A DNA stretch of 64,000 bases from Apilactobacillus kunkeei (lineage in GTDB: Bacteria; Bacillota; Bacilli; Lactobacillales; Lactobacillaceae), in the NCBI RefSeq assembly GCF_001308195.1, contig NZ_JXDF01000018.1, positions 62,001 through 126,000 of the forward strand, given 5' to 3'. Made by a program: the position numbers and the translations under genes. Under the pieces are notes generated by a model. That model saw only the letters and a list, made by a program, of their open reading frames with translations. It was not told where the DNA came from and did not search any database. How positions within the stretch are numbered: position 1 is the first letter of the stretch; each line of letters begins with the position of its first letter. Shown piece by piece: positions 36,895 through 46,450 of the stretch.

Positions 36895-38283
36895 TTATTT
36901 GTTTAAATACTTGAAAACTTGTTGGCCAGCTTGGCGACCAAAGACGACGGTTTCGGCGATTGAGTTACCACCGATACGGTTGTTACCGTGCAAACCACCC
37001 GATGTTTCTCCCGCCGCAAACAAACCATTGATCACGTCATCGTTATCGTCTAGGACTTGGGTGAAGTGGTTAATCTTAATTCCACCCATGGTGTAGTGAA
37101 CGGCTGGCGCAATGTGAATGGCCATGTAATCTGGATGGGTTAATTGACGACTCATGCCAGTGGTACGACCTAGGCCATCCTTGCCGCTTTCAACAGCTTG
37201 GTTCCACTTAGCAATCGTATCTGCTAATGTCTTTTCGTCAGCACCAATCTTTCCGGCTAGTTCTTCGATGGTATCACCGTGAATAACCATTCCCATGGAA
37301 TCGTAGAACTTCACCGCTTGGGCGTGGTTAACGACTTCTTCATCTAAGATTAAATATGCATGCTTGGTATCTTGTTGGTTGATTGCGTCGGTCACCTTTT
37401 GTCTGGTGTCCAATTCGTTAACGAAACGTTCACCCTTGGTGTTTACCAGGATGGCACCTTCGCCACGAATGGCTTCACCAATTAAGAATGCGTGATCGTT
37501 GTCCTGTTGAACGGTTGGATGGACTTGAATCTTGTCCATATCGACCAATGCGGCACCAACGTCGGTAGCTAGTTTCAAACCATCACCGGTTGCTCCTTCT
37601 TGGTTAGTGGTACGGTAGTGAGTCAAGTCATCACGGTATTGACCGATTAATTGCTTGTTAGCACCAAAACCACCGGTAGCTAGAATAACCGCGCTGGCAT
37701 TGATTGAGTGTGCATTGCCATCAGCATCCTTGACTTCGACACCTGAGATGTTGGAACCATTCTTATCAATCTTTGTAACATCAACATTGTTGTAGACTTC
37801 AATGCCCATCTTTTCGATGATTTGTAGGAAACTAGTGACCAAGTAAGCACCGATTGGAGCTTGTGAGCTTGGGCGGTGTGTACGCTTAGTATTCATCGCA
37901 CCGGTAATCGTTAAGTCATCTAGTTTGATATCATGTTGAGCTAACCAATCAACGGTTAACGCAGCGTGTTCAGTAAAGTATTTCAATAAATCAACGTTAT
38001 TTTGTTTACCACCACCGATATATGTATCGTTGTAGAAGTCTTGGAAACTATCTACCACGTGGTGTTGTAATTGAACGGAAGTTTCAGCAGCATTCATTCC
38101 AGAAGAAGCTCTGGTTGAGTTACCACCTAACTTGTCCATCTTTTCTAATACGACTGGTTTTAGACCCAGTTCTGCAGCTTGAATTGCACTAATTAATCCT
38201 GTGGCACCTGAACCAACGATTGCTACATCATAATTTTCCTTTAGTTCTTTGATGTCATTTGGATGAAAAATATATTTAGCCAT
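36895..38283 (-). CDS. FAD-dependent fumarate reductase-like flavoprotein
   Basis: 462 residues. FAD-binding Rossmann motif near the start, VAIVGSGATGLISAIQAAE, the GLHGNNRIGGNSIAETVVFG motif at the C-terminus, and active-site segments GGNSTRASSGMNAAET, GEGAILVNTKGERFVNE and HYTMGGIKIN. This is the soluble fumarate/urocanate reductase fold without extra FMN or haem domains. It may use fumarate as electron sink. The frame is open 37 codons further upstream, but AGGAGG is seven bases before ATG 38283. The alcohol dehydrogenase gene lies just upstream, with a terminator between. Confidence 0.87.
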   Translation of the reverse strand: MAKYIFHPNDIKELKENYDVAIVGSGATGLISAIQAAELGLKPVVLEKMDKLGGNSTRASSGMNAAETSVQLQHHVVDSFQDFYNDTYIGGGKQNNVDLLKYFTEHAALTVDWLAQHDIKLDDLTITGAMNTKRTHRPSSQAPIGAYLVTSFLQIIEKMGIEVYNNVDVTKIDKNGSNISGVEVKDADGNAHSINASAVILATGGFGANKQLIGQYRDDLTHYRTTNQEGATGDGLKLATDVGAALVDMDKIQVHPTVQQDNDHAFLIGEAIRGEGAILVNTKGERFVNELDTRQKVTDAINQQDTKHAYLILDEEVVNHAQAVKFYDSMGMVIHGDTIEELAGKIGADEKTLADTIAKWNQAVESGKDGLGRTTGMSRQLTHPDYMAIHIAPAVHYTMGGIKINHFTQVLDDNDDVINGLFAAGETSGGLHGNNRIGGNSIAETVVFGRQAGQQVFKYLNK

Positions 38284-38314
38284 AACCAAACCTCCTAATG
38301 TCATTATTTTAGTA

Positions 38315-38345
38315 CAAAAAAAGCATTGTCCAAAAGACAATGCTT
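38315..38345 (-). terminator. Terminator of the alcohol dehydrogenase gene
   Basis: Minus strand AAGCATTGTC pairs with GACAATGCTT over five bases, followed by seven T. Confidence 0.9.
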
Positions 38346-38359
38346 TAATTAGTTCAAAA

Positions 38360-39376
38360 TTATTTAGTAAAATCGATAACCATTCTACCAACAATCTTAC
38401 CGTTCTTCATTTCGTCGATAACATCGTTGATTTCTGATAGCTTTCTAGTGTGAACGATTGGCTTAACCTTACCTTCAGCACCGAATTGGAAAGTTTCACG
38501 TAGGTCTTCTCTAGTACCAACTAGTGAACCTTCAACGTGGATTCCGTTTAATACAGTTTGGGCAATGTTTAGGTCCATGTTACCTTTTGGTAGCGCAACG
38601 GCAACTAAGTGACCGTCTGGACGTAAAGCATTGATAGCTTGATCAAAGGCGATTGGGTTAACAGCAGTGATAACTGAAACGTGTGCACCACCGTTAGTTT
38701 CTTCCTTAACCTTTTCTGATAGGTTTTCAGAACGGTAGTCGATACCCTTCTTAGCACCTAATTCTTCGGCCTTTTCTAGGTTGTTACCACGAGCAACGGC
38801 GATAACGTTAGCACCGAAAACGTTATTGGCGAATTGAACACCTAGGTTACCTAAACCACCGGCACCTACCATTTCAACCCATTGACCTGGCTTAGTGTGA
38901 CCAACTTTTAGTGCCTTGTACATAGTAACACCGGCACAAGTTAGTGAAGTAGCTTCGATTGGGTCCAAACCTTCTGGAACCTTAACAGCGTACTTAGCAT
39001 CAACAATTACTTGTTCAGCCATAGCACCGTCAACAGTGAAACCAGCATTCTTAACTTCACGACATAATGTTTCTCTACCACTTAGGCAGTATTCACAGTG
39101 ACCGCATCCCTTGAAGAACCAAGCGATTGATACACGATCACCAATTTTTAGATTATCTACATCATCGGCAACTTGAATAACTTTACCTACACCTTCGTGA
39201 CCGATAATACGGCCAGCTTGGTCACCAAAGTCTCCGTTGGCAACGTGTAAGTCGGTGTGGCATAAACCACAGTATTCAACTTGAACTAAAGCTTCACCAT
39301 TTTCAATTGGGCGAAGTTGAACATCTTTAACATCTACATATCCATCTGAGTTGTCTCTTACTACTGCAGCTTTCAT
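38360..39376 (-). CDS. adhA: Zinc-dependent alcohol dehydrogenase (AdhA/AdhP type)
   Basis: NADH-linked reduction of acetaldehyde to ethanol, 338 residues. Catalytic zinc region [16 protein letters not shown] and GHEGVGKV, structural zinc cysteines in [16 protein letters not shown], and coenzyme motif [11 protein letters not shown]. Closely resembles the AdhA proteins of lactic acid bacteria. A longer frame runs to 39490, but AGGAGA is eight bases before ATG 39376, which gives the family start MKAAVVRDN. Single gene between two terminators. Confidence 0.93.
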   Translation of the reverse strand: MKAAVVRDNSDGYVDVKDVQLRPIENGEALVQVEYCGLCHTDLHVANGDFGDQAGRIIGHEGVGKVIQVADDVDNLKIGDRVSIAWFFKGCGHCEYCLSGRETLCREVKNAGFTVDGAMAEQVIVDAKYAVKVPEGLDPIEATSLTCAGVTMYKALKVGHTKPGQWVEMVGAGGLGNLGVQFANNVFGANVIAVARGNNLEKAEELGAKKGIDYRSENLSEKVKEETNGGAHVSVITAVNPIAFDQAINALRPDGHLVAVALPKGNMDLNIAQTVLNGIHVEGSLVGTREDLRETFQFGAEGKVKPIVHTRKLSEINDVIDEMKNGKIVGRMVIDFTK

Positions 39377-39551
39377 TGATAAAATCTCCTTCATAAATAC
39401 AAACTTGATATTGTTTTCACATATAATGTAACACCTTATTGTCCGATAATAAAGCGGAAAATAATAAATTTTTAATGACATTTTTATCATTTAACTCTAA
39501 GATTGTGAAAGATATCACTATTCATAAGGGCTCTATCATTTTTTAAAATTT

Positions 39552-40457
39552 TTATTCTAATTTATTTTTCTGTGGTAACGCTTGAACAAATGCCATCATT
39601 AAAATTAATGCCCCACCGATTAATTCGACAAAGGTCAACTTTAGATGCAGAAATGATACGGATAAAATCGCAGCAGTTAGCGGTTCAAATGAACTTAAGT
39701 TTCCGGTCACCGCAGGTTCTAAATAGTTTAGACTCGCAACGTAGAATAAGTATGCGACCATGGTTCCTACGATTGTAATGAAAATCAATTCAAATATTAA
39801 TGTTGGATTGATGTTTATGTGTGGTGTGTCGATAACGACAATTGGTTGAATCGGTAAGCTACCAAGTAACATCGCCCATCCACAGACTAATCTTGGATCG
39901 TATTTATTTAAGAGTTTGATTGGAATCAGCGTACAGTTTGCACCCGCAATTCCAGCAGCGATTCCAAAGAATAGTCCCAACTTGGAGATGGTTAATGATC
40001 CAAAATCACCTTTTGTCGCTAGTAAATATGTACCAGCTGCGGCTAAAATAATTGAAATAACATCTAATCTGATAGGCAATTTTTTCCTCGAAATTGAATA
40101 ATAGAGGATAATAAAGACAGGGGCAGTAAATTGTAGGACGGTTGCGGTCGCTGCGTTCCCGTACCTGACTGCTGATAGGTAGCAAACTTGTGACATCAAC
40201 ATCCCAAAAATCGCAAAGCTAATTAATAAGAGCGCTTGGCTCTTGCTATGCCAAATCGTAAAGATGGAGCCACCAACGGTAAACTTGTATAACAATAATA
40301 GTAGAATTCCCGCTAAAAACATTCTAATACCGACGACCCAAAGTACAGGTACATGTTGTGTTAAAAACATGTAGTCAGCGAGTGTTCCGGAAGCCCCCCA
40401 TGAAATGCTACCTACAATTACCAATAAAAGCCCAATTAACTTTCCCTTGCCTGCCAT
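39552..40457 (-). CDS. EamA-family (DMT) transporter
   Basis: 301 residues with ten hydrophobic segments in two EamA repeats: first begins LVIVGSISWGASGTLADYMF, second near GIAAGIAGANCTLIPIKLL, ending LEPAVTGNLSSFEPLTAA, a common EamA phrase. Probable drug/metabolite exporter; substrate unknown. ATG with AAGGGGG upstream. Single gene divergent from proBA. Confidence 0.85.
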   Translation of the reverse strand: MAGKGKLIGLLLVIVGSISWGASGTLADYMFLTQHVPVLWVVGIRMFLAGILLLLLYKFTVGGSIFTIWHSKSQALLLISFAIFGMLMSQVCYLSAVRYGNAATATVLQFTAPVFIILYYSISRKKLPIRLDVISIILAAAGTYLLATKGDFGSLTISKLGLFFGIAAGIAGANCTLIPIKLLNKYDPRLVCGWAMLLGSLPIQPIVVIDTPHININPTLIFELIFITIVGTMVAYLFYVASLNYLEPAVTGNLSSFEPLTAAILSVSFLHLKLTFVELIGGALILMMAFVQALPQKNKLE

Positions 40458-40586
40458 AATTAGCCCCCTTAATTTATATTAATGATTACAATACATCTAA
40501 TCTATCTCTAATGCAATTTTAATTTACATATTGTTACTTTTTTCAAATTAAAGCAAACTAGTTTTAAAGAACAGGAGATCATGAAT

Positions 40587-41402
40587 ATGACAAGTAAATA
40601 TAAACGAATCGTTGTCAAAATTGGGACCAGCTCCATCATCAATTCTGATAACAGTATTAATATGAAAACAATTCACACGTTATCATCCGTGTTGAGTCAA
40701 TTAAATCAAAACGGCCATGAGGTGATGTTGGTTACTTCCGGTGCCGTTGGTGTCGGTATGAACACCATTGGATTAAAGACGCGTCCTACCGACATTGGAA
40801 AACTACAAGCTTTGTCCGCCATCGGTCAAAGTGAACTAATGGATTTATACTCCGATAGTTTCAAGGAATCAGACCAAACCGTGGCGCAACTACTATTAAC
40901 ACGTGACGTGGTTGACTATCCTAAGAGCAGTGAAAATGTACTTAAAACCATTAACACCCTTTTAGATGATAAGGTCATCCCCATCATCAACGAAAACGAT
41001 GCCGTCTCAGTCGACGAATTCAATCACCAAACTAGCTTCGGTGAAAACGACCAATTAGCAGCCATCGTGACTAACTTTGTCGATGCTGACCTACTAATCA
41101 TCCTATCCGACATCGATGGATTGTTCGATGCCAACCCGAAGGACAATCCGAACGCAAAACTACTATCATGGGTACCAGAAATTAGCGATGACTTGATGCA
41201 AGTTGCCGGTGGCCACGGTTCACAATACGGAACCGGTGGTATGCAAACCAAACTAAACGCCGCAAAAATCATCTTAGATAACCACCGTAAGATGGCAATT
41301 CTAAATGGTGATAATCCAGCAATCATCAACGACTTCATTTCTGGTCGCCCCGTTGGTACCTACTTTGGTGCCGAAGCTATGGAGGGTCGTACAAATGAAT
41401 AA
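40587..41402 (+). CDS. proB: Glutamate 5-kinase
   Basis: First step of proline synthesis: ATP-dependent phosphorylation of glutamate. 271 residues; amino-acid-kinase fold with RIVVKIGTSSI, LVTSGAVGVGM, VIPIINENDAVSVDE and GTGGMQTKLNAA. It lacks the C-terminal PUA domain of E. coli ProB, a short form found in many Gram-positives. ATG 40587 is nine bases from GGAG; an ATG at 40581 is also in frame but too close. proA overlaps its end, so the two are coupled. Confidence 0.95.
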   Translation: MTSKYKRIVVKIGTSSIINSDNSINMKTIHTLSSVLSQLNQNGHEVMLVTSGAVGVGMNTIGLKTRPTDIGKLQALSAIGQSELMDLYSDSFKESDQTVAQLLLTRDVVDYPKSSENVLKTINTLLDDKVIPIINENDAVSVDEFNHQTSFGENDQLAAIVTNFVDADLLIILSDIDGLFDANPKDNPNAKLLSWVPEISDDLMQVAGGHGSQYGTGGMQTKLNAAKIILDNHRKMAILNGDNPAIINDFISGRPVGTYFGAEAMEGRTNE

Positions 41403-42639
41403 ACAAGAATTAATTCAATTAGGCAAAAACGCTAAAAAAGCCAGCTTCCAATCAGCTGGCCTATCTACTACTACTAAGAACGACATCTTAAAGCAATTCG
41501 CCAAGGCAATTGTTGATAAGACCGATGAAATTATCGCTGCCAACCAAAAGGATTTACAAAATCCTCAAATCGAAGCCAAGTTCATCGACCGTTTAAAACT
41601 AGATAAAAAACGCATCTCTGACATGGCCAACGGCCTAATACAACTGGTCGGACTAGCTGATCCTACCGCTAAGATTGATGGCGGATGGGAAACTGAAGAC
41701 GGCCTTAGAATCGTCAAACAACGTGTCCCACTTGGTGTCGTCGGTATTATTTATGAAGCCAGACCAAACGTCACAATCGATGCCGCTGGTCTTTGTTTCA
41801 AATCCGGTAACGCCGTCATCCTCCGTGGTGGGAAAGAATCAATCAACTCTAACGTCGTTTTGGCCGATATCTTACGTGATGTCTTAAAACAAAACGACTT
41901 AGATGAAAACATGATTCAAGTCATCGATGATCCATCGCATGAACTTGCTCAATCATTCATGGAACTAAACGACTACGTCGATGTCCTAATCCCCCGCGGA
42001 AGCGCCCGCTTAATCCAAACCGTATTAAGCAATGCAACCGTACCAGTGATTGAAACCGGTGCTGGTAACTGCCACATCTACGTTGATAAGGATGCCGACA
42101 AACAAATGGCACGAAACATCATCATCAACGGCAAGGTGCAACGCCCTTCCGTATGTAATGCCACCGAAAAGGTATTAATTCATAAGGATGTCGCTGATGA
42201 CTACCTACCAGACATCATCAGTGATTTACGCGAACGCGGTGTTGAAGTCCGTGGTGACGAAGCCACTCGCGCAATCGTAGACGACGTTATTCCTGCCACC
42301 ACAGATGACTGGGACACTGAATACAATGCATTAATCATCTCCATTAAGGTGGTTGATTCCAGACAAGCAGCCATTGATCACATCAATGAACACGGAACTC
42401 ACCACTCTGAAGTAATCGTTTCTAACGACTATGCTGCGGGAGTTTCATTCCAACAACAAGTTGATGCTGCTTGCGTTTACGTCAACGCCTCATCTCGTTT
42501 CACCGATGGTTTCGAATTTGGTTTCGGTGCCGAAATAGGTATCTCAACTCAAAAGCTCCACGCCAGAGGCCCAATGGGTCTAGAAGCATTAACTTCATAT
42601 AAATACGTTATTAATGGTGACGGACAAACAAGAAAGTAA
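41395..42639 (+). CDS. proA: Glutamate-5-semialdehyde dehydrogenase
   Basis: Second step of proline synthesis, reducing gamma-glutamyl phosphate with NADPH. 414 residues of the aldehyde dehydrogenase fold: VPLGVVGIIYEARPNVTIDA, VETGAGNC-type segment (IETGAGNCHIYVD), and the catalytic cysteine in QRPSVCNATEKVLIH. GGAGGG is eight bases before ATG 41395; the frame extends upstream into proB but that is only overlap. No T-box or other leader was seen before proBA. Confidence 0.95.
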   Translation: MNKQELIQLGKNAKKASFQSAGLSTTTKNDILKQFAKAIVDKTDEIIAANQKDLQNPQIEAKFIDRLKLDKKRISDMANGLIQLVGLADPTAKIDGGWETEDGLRIVKQRVPLGVVGIIYEARPNVTIDAAGLCFKSGNAVILRGGKESINSNVVLADILRDVLKQNDLDENMIQVIDDPSHELAQSFMELNDYVDVLIPRGSARLIQTVLSNATVPVIETGAGNCHIYVDKDADKQMARNIIINGKVQRPSVCNATEKVLIHKDVADDYLPDIISDLRERGVEVRGDEATRAIVDDVIPATTDDWDTEYNALIISIKVVDSRQAAIDHINEHGTHHSEVIVSNDYAAGVSFQQQVDAACVYVNASSRFTDGFEFGFGAEIGISTQKLHARGPMGLEALTSYKYVINGDGQTRK

Positions 42640-42641
42640 AT

Positions 42642-42678
42642 AAAAAAGAGCTCAACAACAATCGTTGAGCTCTTTTTT
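42642..42678. terminator. Terminator, left copy of a second duplicated hairpin
   Basis: AAAAAAGAGCTCAAC and GTTGAGCTCTTTTTT form a perfect 15-base-pair stem with a seven-base loop. Ends proBA and the converging surface-protein gene. Nearly the same hairpin stands at 43737-43770 on the other side of the surface-protein gene. Confidence 0.93.
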
Positions 42679-42682
42679 GTGT

Positions 42683-43606
42683 TTATTTAATTTTCATAAC
42701 GTCGTGCTTGTTCGCTGTAATTACGCGGTTACCTTTGATTAGGTAAAACCCTTTATGACCTTTCTTCACAATCTTGTAAACCGGAATTTTTGTCCCCTTC
42801 TTTTCCAATTTACGACCAGATTTGTGTAGCGCAATGGTCTTGTATGAATATACTTTATTAGCCTTTACATCAATCTTGAATAATTGCTTAGCTTTTTTAA
42901 CAACCTTCTTAGCAGTCTTTCTTGTGTACTTGTTATGACCACTGGTAGCTGGAATCTTCCAATTAGCTTTACCTGCTTTCGCATCTTTTAATTCCTTCAC
43001 AGCGGCTTGGTATTCCTTCTTAGCGGCAGCTAAGGTTGCTTGGTCAACTTTCTTAACTGTGACAGTCTTTCCTCCATAGCTTTTAGCTTTGTCTTGAAGT
43101 GCTTTTAGTTGGTCAGTGTAATATTGAACGTATTTCCCACATGCCTTATTCCATCCTTGAGCATTCGCGATTTGAGCATCGTTATCTTGAGATGCATATT
43201 GTGCAGTATAGAAATCTGTTAAGACTTGTTGGTATGATGGGTCGTTATCACTTGTTGCGTTCACCTTTGCATTTGCAGCATCTAATTGCTTTTGTAATAC
43301 TTCTTTTTGGTCTAAGTAATATTGTAAATCCTTTTTTGCTGATGCCAATGAATTTTGTGAGTTAACTATGTTGTTTTGAGCATCAGTAATTTGCTTTTGC
43401 AAATCAGCAGGAATACCACCTTGCACTTCAGTAACCTTTGTCCCCTTACTTAACTTGTCAAATTTTGCTTTTGCAGCGTTAACCTTGTTTTGTGCAGCTT
43501 GAATATCACTCTTAGCATCCGCATGCGCTTGAGTGCCTCGTGTTGTGACAACACCAACCCCCAAGATGGCACCTGCTGCCATTGCAGTCATTAATGCTTT
43601 GTTCAT
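42683..43606 (-). CDS. Secreted surface protein with coiled coil and SLAP-like C-terminus
   Basis: 307 residues. Signal peptide MNKALMTAMAAGAILGVGVV with a likely cut after TQAHA. Then a coiled-coil region (about 35-215, Ala/Lys/Gln/Asp-rich), and a very basic C-terminal part (about 220-307) with two weak repeats, VYSYKTIALHKSGRKL and VYKIVKKGHKGFYLIKGNRV, ending ITANKHDVMKIK. The C-terminus resembles S-layer (SLAP) cell-wall attachment domains, so non-covalent wall binding is inferred. ATG 43606 has a GGGGGG site eight bases upstream. It is bracketed by near-identical terminators. Confidence 0.8.
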   Translation of the reverse strand: MNKALMTAMAAGAILGVGVVTTRGTQAHADAKSDIQAAQNKVNAAKAKFDKLSKGTKVTEVQGGIPADLQKQITDAQNNIVNSQNSLASAKKDLQYYLDQKEVLQKQLDAANAKVNATSDNDPSYQQVLTDFYTAQYASQDNDAQIANAQGWNKACGKYVQYYTDQLKALQDKAKSYGGKTVTVKKVDQATLAAAKKEYQAAVKELKDAKAGKANWKIPATSGHNKYTRKTAKKVVKKAKQLFKIDVKANKVYSYKTIALHKSGRKLEKKGTKIPVYKIVKKGHKGFYLIKGNRVITANKHDVMKIK

Positions 43607-43736
43607 ATTAATATCCCCCCAGATATAAAACATATGTATTAATTTAATTACTTATAAATAATACCATTAAAAAGATAAAAATAAGAAAACAATAAGAGTA
43701 TTAATCTTTTCTTAACAAAGCAAGACACATATATAC

Positions 43737-43770
43737 AAAAAGAGCTCAACAGCAATTGTTGAGCTCTTTT
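43737..43770 (-). terminator. guaA terminator, right copy of the second duplicated hairpin
   Basis: AAAAGAGCTCAACA and TGTTGAGCTCTTTT form a 14-base-pair stem over GCAAT, with T residues on the minus strand. The arms match those of the hairpin at 42642-42678 almost completely. Confidence 0.92.
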
Positions 43771-43784
43771 CATTTAGGAACTTA

Positions 43785-45341
43785 TTATTCCCATTCAATT
43801 GTCGAAGGTGGCTTACTAGTAATATCATATACTACACGGTTTACCCCTTCTACTTCATTTGTGATCTTAGTTGAGATTTCTGATAAGACATCCCAAGGAA
43901 TCTTAGCGAAATCAGCAGTCATTCCATCAATGGAATTAACGGCACGGATAGCGATGGTGTAGTCGTAAGTACGACCGTCACCCATCACACCAACACTTCT
44001 AAAACCAGGTAGAATGGTGAAGTATTGCCAAATATCCTTATCTAATCCAGCAGCGGCAATTTCGCGACGTAGGATGTAGTCACTATTTCTAACAATTTCT
44101 AGCTTGTCTTCAGTAACTTCACCGATAACACGAATCCCTAGACCAGGACCTGGGAATGGTTGACGCCATACTAAGTAGTCAGGCATACCCATTTCTTCAC
44201 CCAAGCGTCTAGTTTCGTCCTTAAATAATGAACGAACTGGTTCAATTAGTTTGAATTGTAAGTCTTCTGGTAGACCACCAACGTTATGGTGAGACTTGAT
44301 AGTTTCAGCAGTGTTAGTACCACTTTCAATAACGTCAGTGTATAGAGTACCTTGAGCCAAGAAATCAACATCCTTAAGTTTCAAAGCTTCTTCATTGAAG
44401 ACTTCGATAAATTCATTACCGATAATCTTTCTCTTTTGTTCAGGATCAGTAACACCGGATAACTTGTCTAAGAAACGTTTGCTTGCATCAACTTGGATGA
44501 TGTTTAGACCAAACTTACCTTCTAGACTATCCATTACTTCCTTCACTTCGTTCTTACGAAGTAGACCGTGGTCAACAAAGATACAAGTTAGTTGATCACC
44601 AATGGCCTTATTCAATAACACACCTGTTACACTTGAATCTACCCCACCGGATAGACCTAAGATAACCTTCTTGTCGCCAACTTCTTCTCTGATTTGCTTG
44701 ATTTGTAAGTCAATAAAGTCATTCATTGACCAGTTAGCTTCTGCGCCACAAACGTTAAACACGAAGTTCTTTAGGATGTCAGTACCGTACTTGGTATTTC
44801 TAACTTCCGCATGGAATTGAATTCCATAGAACTTTCTAGCGGTATCTTGCATTGCAGTAATTGGGCAACCTTCAGCAGTTGCCACATTTTCAAAGCCATC
44901 TGGAACCTTACGAACAAGGTCTCCATGACTCATCCAAACTGGTTCTTCCTTAGGCAAATCTTTGAATAGTTCCGCATTATCAGAGGTAATGTCGATGTCA
45001 GCGTGACCATATTGTCCATGGTCTTCTCCATCAACTTGTCCTCCACCTAGGTTATATGCCATTAGTTGCATACCATAACAAATACCTAGAATTGGAATAT
45101 TCATTTCGAAAATTTTAGGATCAACAGTTAATGCATCTTCTGCATACACACTGTTAGGACCCCCAGAGAAGATAATCCCTTTAGGGTTAAAAGCCTTGAT
45201 TTCGTCGATGGTCATATCATGGGGCTTTAGTTCAGAATATACACCAAAATCACGAATACGACGGGTGATTAATTGATTGTATTGACTTCCGAAGTCAAGC
45301 ACCAAGATTTTATCAAACGATGATAAATCCATTTCAGCCAA
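43785..45341 (-). CDS. guaA: GMP synthase (glutamine-hydrolysing)
   Basis: Converts XMP to GMP. 518 residues: class I glutamine amidotransferase domain (about 1-200, nucleophile in LGICYGMQL, histidine in GIQFHAEV), ATP-pyrophosphatase domain with P-loop [11 protein letters not shown], and the C-terminal dimerisation domain ending [14 protein letters not shown]. Possible starts are GTG 45350, TTG 45341 and ATG 45332; the Shine-Dalgarno GGAG is ten bases from the TTG, which gives [20 protein letters not shown], like other lactobacillar GuaA. Single gene. Confidence 0.97.
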   Translation of the reverse strand: MAEMDLSSFDKILVLDFGSQYNQLITRRIRDFGVYSELKPHDMTIDEIKAFNPKGIIFSGGPNSVYAEDALTVDPKIFEMNIPILGICYGMQLMAYNLGGGQVDGEDHGQYGHADIDITSDNAELFKDLPKEEPVWMSHGDLVRKVPDGFENVATAEGCPITAMQDTARKFYGIQFHAEVRNTKYGTDILKNFVFNVCGAEANWSMNDFIDLQIKQIREEVGDKKVILGLSGGVDSSVTGVLLNKAIGDQLTCIFVDHGLLRKNEVKEVMDSLEGKFGLNIIQVDASKRFLDKLSGVTDPEQKRKIIGNEFIEVFNEEALKLKDVDFLAQGTLYTDVIESGTNTAETIKSHHNVGGLPEDLQFKLIEPVRSLFKDETRRLGEEMGMPDYLVWRQPFPGPGLGIRVIGEVTEDKLEIVRNSDYILRREIAAAGLDKDIWQYFTILPGFRSVGVMGDGRTYDYTIAIRAVNSIDGMTADFAKIPWDVLSEISTKITNEVEGVNRVVYDITSKPPSTIEWE

Positions 45342-45409
45342 ACCATTCACTCTCCAATCATTAAATTGTATTTATCATACATAGAAAAATGAATGGCGTC
45401 AAATTAAAT

Positions 45410-46333
45410 CTAGTACTTTCTAAGCAAAATTTTATCGATACGATGGTTGTCCGTTTTGTGAATAATTAGGTCCGCCCTAGTCTTGGTAGGCTTAATATTT
45501 TCCAACAAATTAGGTAAATTAATTTGTTGCCAAACATCCTTGGCAGTCTCGATGGCCTTCTTACGATCGGTGTGAGCCATTTCGTAGTAGTAGTTAGATG
45601 GATTTTGGAATGCGGTATCCATTAGCTCTTCGAAACGTTCGATGTACCATTGTTCAATCAAGTCATCATCGGCGTCGATATAGATGGAGAAGTCGGTAAA
45701 GTCGGAAACGTAGATTTGTTGGTTACTTGGTAGTTGTAACGTGTTAATCCCTTCGATAATCAAGACGTCTGGTTGGTCAATGATATCGAACTTATCTGGA
45801 ATGATGTCGTAGACGTCGTGTGAGTATACCGGTGCTTTGACGTTGTGTTTTCCTGACTTCACTTCGTTTAAGAAGTTAATCAATGACTTCATGTCGTAAC
45901 TTTCTGGGAATCCTTTTCTGTCCATAATGCCACGACGTTTTAACTCAGCGGAATTGTACAAGAATCCATCGGTAGTGATTAATTGGATTTTCTTGTCTTC
46001 AAAGTATCTTGATAGTAATACTTCAAGTAGTCTGGCGGTAGTAGACTTACCAACGGCCACACTTCCGGAAATCCCGATGATAAATGGCACCTTACGGTCT
46101 TGTTTATCCAAAAAGGCGGTCTTGGTCTTTTGCCATTGGTTGAAGTTTTGGGTACAAAGGTCCAACAAATGAACGATGGGAATATAGACGTCGCGCACGT
46201 CTTGGATGGAAATCTCATCGTTAAAGGCCTTGATTTGTTTTAGCCCGTCGGTAGTAACGGGAATCGAGCGTAACTTGTATAAGTCCTTCCACTCGTCTTT
46301 CTTAAATGCGTAGTAATTGATTGGATCTGACAA
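45410..46333 (-). CDS. coaA: Type I pantothenate kinase
   Basis: First committed step of coenzyme A synthesis. 307 residues with P-loop GISGSVAVGKSTTARLL, VLIIEGINTLQLP and the segments SHDVYDIIPDKFDIID and YINADDD-type (YIDADDDLIEQW). The frame is open further upstream, across a terminator, but GGAGG lies seven bases before a TTG at 46333 that gives the family start MSDPINYYAF, so this is preferred. Confidence 0.94.
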   Translation of the reverse strand: MSDPINYYAFKKDEWKDLYKLRSIPVTTDGLKQIKAFNDEISIQDVRDVYIPIVHLLDLCTQNFNQWQKTKTAFLDKQDRKVPFIIGISGSVAVGKSTTARLLEVLLSRYFEDKKIQLITTDGFLYNSAELKRRGIMDRKGFPESYDMKSLINFLNEVKSGKHNVKAPVYSHDVYDIIPDKFDIIDQPDVLIIEGINTLQLPSNQQIYVSDFTDFSIYIDADDDLIEQWYIERFEELMDTAFQNPSNYYYEMAHTDRKKAIETAKDVWQQINLPNLLENIKPTKTRADLIIHKTDNHRIDKILLRKY

Positions 46334-46398
46334 TTTTACGCCTCCGTTCAAATAAAAGTAGTACGTCCATAATACCACCGAACATCTTAGAAACGACA

Positions 46399-46432
46399 TA
46401 AAAGCGCCTAATCCCTATGGATAGGCGCTTTT
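46399..46432. terminator. Terminator of helD
   Basis: TAAAAGCGCCTA and TAGGCGCTTTTA pair over about ten bases; on the minus strand T residues follow. It lies just upstream of coaA, so it also isolates coaA from helD. Confidence 0.87.
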
Positions 46433-46450
46433 ATTTGTTACTAATTGCGA

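Noticed and set aside
39377-39490. 38-residue extension of AdhA
   Set aside because: No ribosome-binding site; composition looks like translated AT-rich upstream DNA; the ATG at 39376 gives the family start.
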